From positions 1-64,000 of the forward strand of contig JANBPK010000920.1 of NCBI GenBank assembly GCA_027579435.1: a stretch of DNA of 64,000 bases. Reading direction: 5' to 3'. The position numbers were made by a program, and so were the translations under genes. The notes below the pieces were generated by a model. That model ran no database searches and was not told the DNA's origin. It saw only the letters and a program-made list of their open reading frames with translations. Below, in pieces: positions 56,465-64,000 of the stretch. Source of the stretch: Candolleomyces eurysporus. Lineage: Eukaryota > Basidiomycota > Agaricomycetes > Agaricales > Psathyrellaceae. Positions within the stretch are counted from its first letter, which is position 1, and each line of letters opens with the position of its first letter.

Positions 56465-59400
56465 TCATTCCCTCCGCCTCTCCTTCTCCTTCGACTGCTT
56501 CTCCTTCTTCCACTCCTTCTCTTTCTCGTACTTCGTATCCTCCTTCCACTTCCTCTCCCTCTCTCCAACCTTGATGGCAAACACTTCCTCTAGCACCTCA
56601 TTCACGCTCTCGACATAGACGAACCTGATCCCCTCCTTCACACTATCGGGCACGTTCTCCTCCACGTCCATCTTATTCGCACCAGGGATAATCAGGGTCT
56701 TCATCTCCGCCCTATGGGCAGCCAAAATTTTCTCCTTCAACCCACCCACTGCCAACACCCTCCCCGTCAAACTCATTTCGCCCGTCATCGCAGTATCTCC
56801 GTGCACCCTCTTTCCCGTCACCAGACTAACAAGCGCCACAAGTATCGCAGTCCCCGCAGACGGGCCATCCTTGCCCACAGCCCCCTCAGGCATATGGATA
56901 TGAATATCCTTATCCAAAAGCAACGTCTCGTTAGGCGTGTTTGTGACACCCAAATCAAACGCGTGGGCTTTAACCCAGGATAAAGCGATTTGCGCAGACT
57001 CCCGGATGACTTCGCCTAGCTTGCCGGTGAGTTGGAGGGACCCTTTGCCGGGCATGGCGACAGCTTCGATGGGCATGACGGCGCCGCTACCGTTCCCGAG
57101 GTACCCGAGACCGGTGCTTACGCCTGGAGGAGCTTCGGTGTCGTACGAAGATGATGTTCCCTTTTTGCTGCCCTTGTCGTTCTCTTTTTCGGATCCATCC
57201 TGCTTCCCGGTCTCGGTGGGCTGAGCCTCGGGCCTCGTTGTACCACCAAACATCCTGTCCCTCTGATACACCGGAGGTCCGACATACTCCTTCAGATTCT
57301 CGGGAGTGATCCTCAGGTGTACGGTATCGGGGATAACCATCGGCTTCCTCTCCTTCGTCGTGGTCTCCTTGGGAAGATCTTCGTTCGGTTCCGGGAGGTT
57401 CTCGACAACCGGAGGAGTCGAAGTCTCCGACGAGGGAGCAGGAGAGTTGTCCTTGGACTGTTCAGAGGCAGCTTCGGAGGCAGGAGCTGAAGCGTTCTCT
57501 CCTTTCTTCTCGGCGGTAGCAGCAGAACCAGCAGCAGCAGCCTGAGGCTCAGGGAAGGTCTCTTCACCCAACTCTTCCACGAGCTTCAATGCCGCCTTTC
57601 GGTAGATCTGTCAGGGAGGAACGAGACGAACGTCAGTTCTTGCTCCTTCGACGAAAGTGAAAGTAACGCACCTTCTCGATATACTTCTTGAGATTCCTAA
57701 CCCCGCTCTCCCTTGCGTACCACTTGATCAAAACGTCGACAGCTCCCTCCGAGATCTCCACATCTGCGTCTCCGAGACCGCAAGAGGCTTTAGCTTGAGG
57801 GCCTGCAAAGGATTTGCATGTCAATTCATGTTCGAGAGTCGATTGTGCGACGAAGAGACGAAAAAGGGAAGGGAGAAAGATGAGAAGAGCAAGGGACAAG
57901 GGACGCGATTCAGAAGAGAGTTAAATGCCCGTCATACAACCACTCAACATATAGCCGAGCGGGAGATCCGAGTAAGGTTTGGAAAGCATCATCAACGTCC
58001 CAGTGTCAATGGCCCCCACAAAAANCAAAATTCGTCGTTCAAGTCCCTTCTCCAACCCCGACTCTCAACCGCCCTTTTAGCATGACAACGAGAAACGCCG
58101 AAACACGGCCGTCGAATAGACGAGAACGACGAAACGAAAACAGAAGAAAATGTCACTCACCCAGATACCGCCTAGCGATAACACTCTTCTCCTCACTCAC
58201 ATACCCACTAACCTCCAACACCTCCATCCTGTCCAATAGAGGTGCGGGGATGGTGTCGAGGGTGTTGGCGGTACACACGAAGAGAACGCGGGAGAGGTCG
58301 ATGGGGACGTCCAGGCTGAGATAAAATGTATTCGTCATTAGCAAAGATCTTCAATGAAAGGCAGAGAGACAGAGAAGAAAAAGGAGAAGGAGAGTGCTCG
58401 AGGGGGGAGGAGGGAGGATCGTAGGGACGTGGATCAGGACATGGATTGCGGTCAGTCACCTCCACTCGACGAGGAGTCGAGCAGGACTCTGAATGTGGTA
58501 AAGTCATAGAATCATCACATCCAACGTTCCCAATCCTCACTCCGTGCGCTCTCGAGTGGGCGAAGAAAGAAGGGAAGACAAAAAAAGTAGGAGAAAACGA
58601 AAAGAAAGAGATAAGGAATACAAGCAACTCACTAGTGATCCAAGAAACTAGCGTTCTGCTCCGGGTCGAGCATCTCCAAAAGGGCACTGGCAGGATCACC
58701 ATTCACCCCACGTCCAGTTCCAATCTTGTCGATTTCGTCAATGACGACAACTGGGTTCTCCGTTCCGACCTAGCATTTGTTCTCTACGTCAGCCCTTGAC
58801 TCGAACAATGGATAGATAAACGGAGTAGACCGAAGCGCCGACTCACCCTCTTCAGACTCTGCACAATCTTCCCGGGCAAAGCACCGACATACGTCCTCCT
58901 ATGGCCCTTGATCTCCGCCACATCCGTCAACCCGCCCACGCTAAACCTGACAAACCGCCTCCCAACACAATGCGCGATACTCTTGCCGATACTCGTCTTA
59001 CCCACACCAGGCGGTCCCACAAGACAAATGATCTTGCCTTCAACGGTGCCCCGAAGTTTTCCAACAGCCAAGAATTCGAGGATCCTCGACTTGACTTCCT
59101 TGAGACCATAGTGATCCGCGTCCAAGACACCCTTTGCGCGAGTGAGGTTATAGTTCTCCGGAGTATGCACGCCCCAGGGGAGGACGGTCAACCAGTCGAG
59201 GTAGTTCCGTGTAACATTCGCCTCGCTCGTACTAGCTTCAAGTCCCTGCAACTTGTTCAGCTCCTCCTCAAACACCTTCCGCACGACTTCCGGCATATTG
59301 AGTTTAGCAGCCTTCTCCTTGAGCTGCGCGATAAGCTTGTCTTTGCCGTCGGATTCGAGCCCCAATTCCTTCTTGATACCCCGCATTTGTTCCATGAGGT

Positions 59401-61119
59401 AGTACTCGCGTTGGCGTTTGGCGATGCGGCCGTCCACGTCCCTAGCGATCTTGGACTGCAGTTCGGCGTTGATCAACTCCTTCTTGAGAACCGTCAACGC
59501 CCTCCTAAGCCTCTCGTCCACCTTTGTACTCTCCAACACCCCCTGCAGCTCGCCTGGCTCCCCAGAGGAGACGGCAGCAGCAAAGTCCGCGAGCTTATCA
59601 GGCTCGTCAAAGATGTTCGCAGAGGTGACTTGGTTGATGGAAAAGTTGGTAATTTGGTCTCGGAACAAAGGGTTCAGTTGAGCAATGTCCTTGAAGACGG
59701 AGACGATTTCGGAGGTGAAGGCACGGATGTATTGGTTATCCTTGGTGTACGCCTCGGTCGGGAGGTTCTTGATGCGAACGAGGGAGACCGGGTAAGAGTT
59801 GAGGAAGGAAGTGGGGGTCGCAGCTGGAGGGGGAGGGGCAGTAGAGGAGGGAGTAGCAGCGGCGGTGGCGGAGTCCTCCGACGCGGCGGGAGTCGAAGAA
59901 GCTAAATAAGATTATCAGTATCACGCGAGGGAAATCGAGAGAGGAGGAAGAACTTACTTTCTTCACCAGGAGTAGGCGACGCTGGAGGCGTCACAGGCAA
60001 CTCGATCTTCTTGTCCCCAACCTCAACATGGTCAACCCACTCTACGTCCTTCTCGTCCACCTTCAAAACCTGCTGTTGCTCACCACCAGGTCCGGCCTTG
60101 ACCAGTTCTGTAATCTTGATCCGGCGGTGAGGGTATAGAACAGCTGTCAGCGCCTCTTCCTGAGGAGGGGCAGCAGCGTCCTTGTCCTTGGAGGGGGGTA
60201 AAGCAGAGTCGGACTTGGGGGGTGCAGCAGCGAACACGCTTGTAACCTGACAAAAGACACCAACATCGTAGACTTCGTCCAGACTATCAATAACGTCCTT
60301 GTCATCCTCGTCGCGCGTTTCGCGTATGACGACAGGTTCCTTGTCTTCGCTTTCTTCCGAGGGTGTGGTAGAAGCCGACGTTGAGGTAGAGTCCGAGGTA
60401 GCTGTAGTTGTTGATGCCGATGACGGGGGAGAAGACTTGTCCTTGAGGAGGAAAGCACCGAGGTAGGGTTGGCCGCGTTTCATCATTTCCTTAATAGCAG
60501 ACACGACGGCCGGGTTGCGAATGACCACTGCTTTGTAGAATCCTGGGAAGAGCGGTCTCCTTGCGATGGGAAGAGCCAGCAGTGGGTAAGGGTACGACGA
60601 GGGAATGGTGGGTTTGATGACCGAGCTGCTGCTCCCCGTACTGCCATTATTGCTTGACGAGGAGCCGGACGAAGGCGGAGTGGAGGACGACGGCGGCGGC
60701 GGTGACGACGAGGACGATGATGATGACGAGGAAGACGCTCCTGAGCCTTCCGACGACGAGGGGGAAGACGAGGAGGAGCCCTCTGGTTCGCCGGAAGACT
60801 CCTTCTCCTTGCCACTCTCCACATTCTCCTTCCCGCTCTCCTTGCCTACATCTTCCGGAATGCCGTCTCCTTCTCCTCCTTCCTGCCCCGTCTTCGAGTT
60901 GATCCACCTAGGATAGCCTAGCGGTCCAGAAGGCCTCAACGGCCCCAGCCCAGTCGAATAAAGTCTCGCTCTCGCAGAAGACGACGATAACTGGTGTCGG
61001 CTCCACGGGAACGTTGATGCAAGGGTTCGTGTGGTCGACGCCGCGGACGACGACGACGAGGGGCCACAGCGGGCAGCTGCCAGCCGCCAAGCGTTGAGGA
61101 CGGATGAGGGCGGACTCAT
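56465..61119 (-). CDS. PIM1: mitochondrial Lon protease
   Basis: ATP-dependent serine protease of the mitochondrial matrix that degrades damaged proteins and maintains mtDNA. Start taken at [20 protein letters not shown] (61119), an Arg/Ser/Ala-rich presequence as expected for mitochondrial import; frames continue upstream without a better ATG. A long Ser/Pro/Gly/Glu-rich linker precedes the Lon N-domain ([20 protein letters not shown]). Then come a helical region ([20 protein letters not shown]), Walker [19 protein letters not shown], Walker [32 protein letters not shown] segment, the sensor [20 protein letters not shown], and the protease domain with catalytic Ser in [10 protein letters not shown] (codon 56858-56860) and Lys in [11 protein letters not shown] (codon 56729-56731). 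A hydrophilic Ala/Ser/Glu insert lies before the protease domain. Two introns of about 290-360 nt are unusually long here. Confidence 0.95.
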
Positions 61120-61453
61120 CCTCGAGTCTCTACTCTGCTCTCCCCGACGGACGTTTGAGTGAAGGAGACTCGATGCGTCATCAACCCGACTCCGGCACAA
61201 AATCCCGTGGGAAATTACACTTCGGCCGAGCTGGATCAGTCAGCACCCTTCGGATCTCTCGCGTCGTCATCAACTCGCCACAGCCCGCGTGGCGAATACG
61301 GTCCAAGCACTCTCGGTATCACAAGGGGACCCAATTGTCTTGCTTTGTCCTGTGTGGCTTGACCCCACATCGCCACGACGCGAGCATGCGCCGTATAAAG
61401 CGCGTAAAGTTGAGGGCTCTCACCCAAACTCCCCCTTCAACGCACTGACGCCA
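61120..61453. promoter_or_regulatory. divergent promoter between Lon and F-box gene Z
   Basis: The 334-bp gap separates two divergently transcribed genes. GTATAAAG at 61393-61400, about 54 bp before the F-box ATG at 61454, is a good TATA match for the + strand gene. No TATA is evident for Lon, which fits a housekeeping promoter. Confidence 0.45.
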
Positions 61454-63262
61454 ATGTCCACCAACACCGGTAACGACGAGTCTAAACCTCTCGTCTCATG
61501 TCTCCCTCCCGATATCTACAAAGAAATCATCGAGACCATCATGAATATACGAGAATATCAAGACCGCGGTCCTCGCCGAAAGAAACAACTCGTCATACTC
61601 TCCCACATCTCTCCACCGTTCAGACACGCAGTTTTAGACTGCCCTACCCTCTGGTCCTCAGCTCTCGACCCGGAGGATCCACACCCAACCGCTTTCGAGC
61701 ACATCTACGCCCGTACAAAGGACGTACCATTGCAAGTGGATAGTCATTTGCGCACCGAGCGTGACAGGGGCAGGGACAGTTCGGAGTTGGCCCGACAAAG
61801 TAACGCACGCATCAAGAAACTCCTCCTCCAGACTCACCGTCTCTCGCATTTAAGCCTGAGCTGGTCATCAACAAAGGATGATTTGCCGTTCATACTAGAC
61901 GCTCTCGCCAAACCGGTAACTCAGCTATCGCATGTGAGGCTATGCAGCATGGGTGGCTTCGGTACTCCCCTTGACTGTCTTCCGTTACAAAGACGCTTGT
62001 TTGAAGAAGACGGTGTTTCTAATTGCTCACTGTCGTTTCGGAATTGTTATATCGATCCGACATTGGTCTCCCTCCCAAAGCTCGTGGTGCTCAACGTAAA
62101 TTTGACCCCGTCGAGCAGTCGCTTGAACAGTTTGTCCCTTTTGCTCCGGTGGTGGGGAATCGTCATGGACGGAAGCAGCACACCAGCCCTTGAGGAGCTT
62201 AAAATGCGGTACTTCAACATAGGGGATCCGAGCTACGCCGATACCGATACCGCTGTTACTACGGGCTTTTCTGGACATAGGTCTTTCCCTCCTCACCTGA
62301 AGAAGCTGGAACTCGACGGCACCCTAAACAGCTACATCCACCTGTTCGACGATGACTCCCCACTGCCGGAGTCTTGCACGAACTTGGTGTTAGAGTGCGA
62401 TGGCGTATACACCGACCCCGCTGATGCGCACATGGTCGAAAATATGGCCAGAAAGCTCTCGCGACTCGTTGCAGGTGTTTGGAAGAACTCGAACGAGGCT
62501 ACTGCTGCTAATACTACGAAGCTGTGCCCCAGAACGGACCTCCACATCTCTGGACAGTGCCACTACGAGTTAACTCTGACCTTCTCATCTGGATTAGATC
62601 GCAAGGACGGCGAAGACCGTCACTCGAGCCTCTCGTTCAGGGACTGCTATCGAAACGACCACGCAAACGGACTGGCTCTGTTTACGAAGGGGGTTCTTCA
62701 GGTGGACATCCCCAAGCTTACGCCCGATGCTTGGCTGGACATGTACTTGCAGTGCTCACCTGACTTTGCGCTTCACATCCACGACGCATACGTCGGTTTT
62801 ATGAAGCAGCTAGATGGGCTGAGAAACTTGCATCTCAAATGCTCTCGTCCGTTCCATTCTCTTATGGTGCAGGCTGACAACGGCAATAACAGCGATTCCG
62901 GGTCCACCGTCACCCACCCCTGCCACTCCTCGTCGTCGTCAAACTCGAATTCTCCAAATGTGACGGTGCTGTTACCAAACCTCCATCACGTCCGCCTTGA
63001 GCACTGGTGGCTTTGCGACCCCGCTGCAGTGCTCGAGTTCAACCAATTCGATGCCGCCCGCACTCGACTCGGACTCCCGATTCCACGAGTTGAGGTTCGG
63101 ATGATGCATCGCTCTGGCCCTGACCGTGACATTGTGGTACATAGGCCGCTGAAACTGGGTGAATTTACTCCTGTTAAGGTGCAGCCTGACGGGAGGGTTA
63201 CTGCGGATAAACCGATCAATCTATTTGGGGAATTGAGAACGGTAGATGAGTATCTAATGTGA
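61454..63262 (+). CDS. F-box protein Z
   Basis: Single exon of 602 codons from MSTNTGNDESKPL; the frame is open further upstream to an ATG at 61289, but the TATA-like element at 61393 favours the later start. F-box core SCLPPDIYKEIIETIMNI, then LVILSHISPPFRHAVLDCPTLW and LDPEDPHPTAFEHIYARTKD, the same layout as F-box Y. Leucine-rich strands follow (LSHVRLCSMGG, LVVLNVNLT, LEELKMRYF, LKKLELDG, LRNLHLKCS, LHHVRLEHW). A Ser/Asn-rich insert (HPCHSSSSSNSNSPN) occurs late in the protein. The C-terminus ends LFGELRTVDEYLM and the stop codon abuts a 67-bp minisatellite. Presumed SCF substrate receptor. Confidence 0.78.
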   Translation: MSTNTGNDESKPLVSCLPPDIYKEIIETIMNIREYQDRGPRRKKQLVILSHISPPFRHAVLDCPTLWSSALDPEDPHPTAFEHIYARTKDVPLQVDSHLRTERDRGRDSSELARQSNARIKKLLLQTHRLSHLSLSWSSTKDDLPFILDALAKPVTQLSHVRLCSMGGFGTPLDCLPLQRRLFEEDGVSNCSLSFRNCYIDPTLVSLPKLVVLNVNLTPSSSRLNSLSLLLRWWGIVMDGSSTPALEELKMRYFNIGDPSYADTDTAVTTGFSGHRSFPPHLKKLELDGTLNSYIHLFDDDSPLPESCTNLVLECDGVYTDPADAHMVENMARKLSRLVAGVWKNSNEATAANTTKLCPRTDLHISGQCHYELTLTFSSGLDRKDGEDRHSSLSFRDCYRNDHANGLALFTKGVLQVDIPKLTPDAWLDMYLQCSPDFALHIHDAYVGFMKQLDGLRNLHLKCSRPFHSLMVQADNGNNSDSGSTVTHPCHSSSSSNSNSPNVTVLLPNLHHVRLEHWWLCDPAAVLEFNQFDAARTRLGLPIPRVEVRMMHRSGPDRDIVVHRPLKLGEFTPVKVQPDGRVTADKPINLFGELRTVDEYLM

Positions 63263-63463
63263 ATGATGGAGATAGAGAATTGGTTGAGCACGGTTTCCGG
63301 ACGTGTTTGAGAGTATGAAAGAGATGTGTATGATGGAGATAGAAAATTGGTTAAGCACGGTTTTCGGACGTGTTTGAAAGTATGAAGGAGATGTGTATGA
63401 TGGAGATAGAGAATTGGTTGAGCACGGTTTCGGACGTGTTTGAGAGTATGAAGGAGATGTGTA
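63263..63463 (+). repeat. 67-bp minisatellite, three units
   Basis: Units start at 63263, 63330 and 63397, each with ATGATGGAGATAGAGAATTG (A for G in unit 2) and then GAGCACGG or AAGCACGG, a TTTCCGGACG/TTTTCGGACG/TTTCGGACG block and TGTTTGAGAGTATGAA. The third unit is 66 bp because one base is missing. The array begins immediately after the TGA of F-box gene Z. Confidence 0.9.
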
Positions 63464-64000
63464 TGGTATGCTGCGGTACGGACTTTCAGTAGCTTGTTGA
63501 CTTTTTAGTCTTGCAAGGAACACCAAGTTGAGCGACTACGCCACTATGAATAGGCTGATTACTCCTTCGGAGGTAGAGTGTATCAACATCTGCATACCGG
63601 AATTCCGATGTCCTAGAACCCCGAATAATATTTTATGTGTCCCAGGTGTTGATCTTCGATTCAAGCAGCAGATACCTGTACATGTGAAGTGACCGATGCG
63701 TTGCACTGCGAATTCCGAGGCATTTTTGACTAGAACTGGGGCTGCAGATGCCAAAAGCACCGTCTTGGCACGCAACGACCCGCCGTAGTGCCCGAGTCAA
63801 AGATGCCTCGGAGCTGGTACTCATCCATCGACATCACTCTTCTGGCTCTGGAATCATCGTTCACCGCTATTGTCGTCGTGGTATAAGTATAGAATAGCTT
63901 CCCGTAGATATCAGCAGTAACCTTATCATATACAGCTCTGACCTCCTGATTCTTACCGAAGTTCCCTCAGTGGGCGCGGGCGCTGTGGGAATGGCTAAGA
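63464..64000. other. window end, no gene established
   Basis: A minus-strand frame from about 63968 to the stop at 63730 (including KVTADIYGKLFYTYTTTTIA and RRVMSMDEYQLRGIFDSG) could be a terminal exon of a gene entering from the right, but I recognise no domain and see no confirmed splice site. Confidence 0.3.

Noticed and set aside
58901..59905. 334-codon + strand frame antisense to Lon
   Set aside because: It mirrors the conserved Lon ATPase exons; its composition (His, Arg and Leu biased) is typical of a shadow frame.

Overview
The window is nuclear DNA from a filamentous basidiomycete, most likely an Agaricomycete. Genes are split by many short GT-AG introns of about 50-70 nt. Neighbouring genes sit on both strands without operons. 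The gene families are typical of mushrooms: DUF6533 and DUF6534 membrane proteins, large numbers of F-box proteins, CE4 chitin deacetylases, a C2-domain phosphatidylserine decarboxylase and a mitochondrial Lon protease. I saw no rRNA, CRISPR, viral genome or bacterial-type operon.

Layout. 0-7.6 kb: the 3' end of a gene entering from the left, a gene-poor stretch with an old diverged repeat, a membrane-anchored short-chain dehydrogenase (SDR) and a disordered Ser/Pro-rich protein. 7.6-11.8 kb: a type II phosphatidylserine decarboxylase with two C2 domains and a GGST processing site. 12.06-12.70 kb: a 643-bp MITE-like element with long terminal inverted repeats, close to the decarboxylase promoter. 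13.3-25.8 kb: an amplified region in which a segment of about 2 kb carrying an EasG/NmrA-like reductase occurs twice. Three paralogous F-box/propeller-like genes and a decayed decarboxylase fragment sit beside the copies. 26.9-35.7 kb: four multi-pass membrane protein genes (one DUF6533, two DUF6534, one unnamed family) and a tRNA-Leu-like relic. 36.4-50.9 kb: three chitin deacetylase genes interleaved with five F-box genes or fragments, including a clean 2.34-kb tandem duplication. 51.4-53.7 kb: a decayed F-box/LRR region. 53.8-55.7 kb: a third DUF6534 gene. 56.5-61.1 kb: mitochondrial Lon, divergently paired with another F-box gene at 61.5-63.3 kb that ends directly in a 67-bp minisatellite.

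The housekeeping genes (decarboxylase, Lon, SDR) are single and intact. The accessory families grow by local duplication and decay. The SDR, decarboxylase and DUF653x proteins act at membranes, the chitin deacetylases act on the cell wall, and the F-box proteins are candidate substrate receptors for SCF ubiquitin ligases. Nothing in the sequence ties these into one pathway.

The least expected structural signal is a 13-nt microexon at the same place in all three DUF6534 genes, without which the first transmembrane segment cannot be joined in frame. Seven isolated N bases, mostly beside homopolymers, mark assembly uncertainty. One of them creates a false frameshift in the second EasG-like gene. 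Exon boundaries were inferred by eye from splice signals and paralogue comparison, so coordinates of multi-exon genes are the outer limits of the coding sequence.
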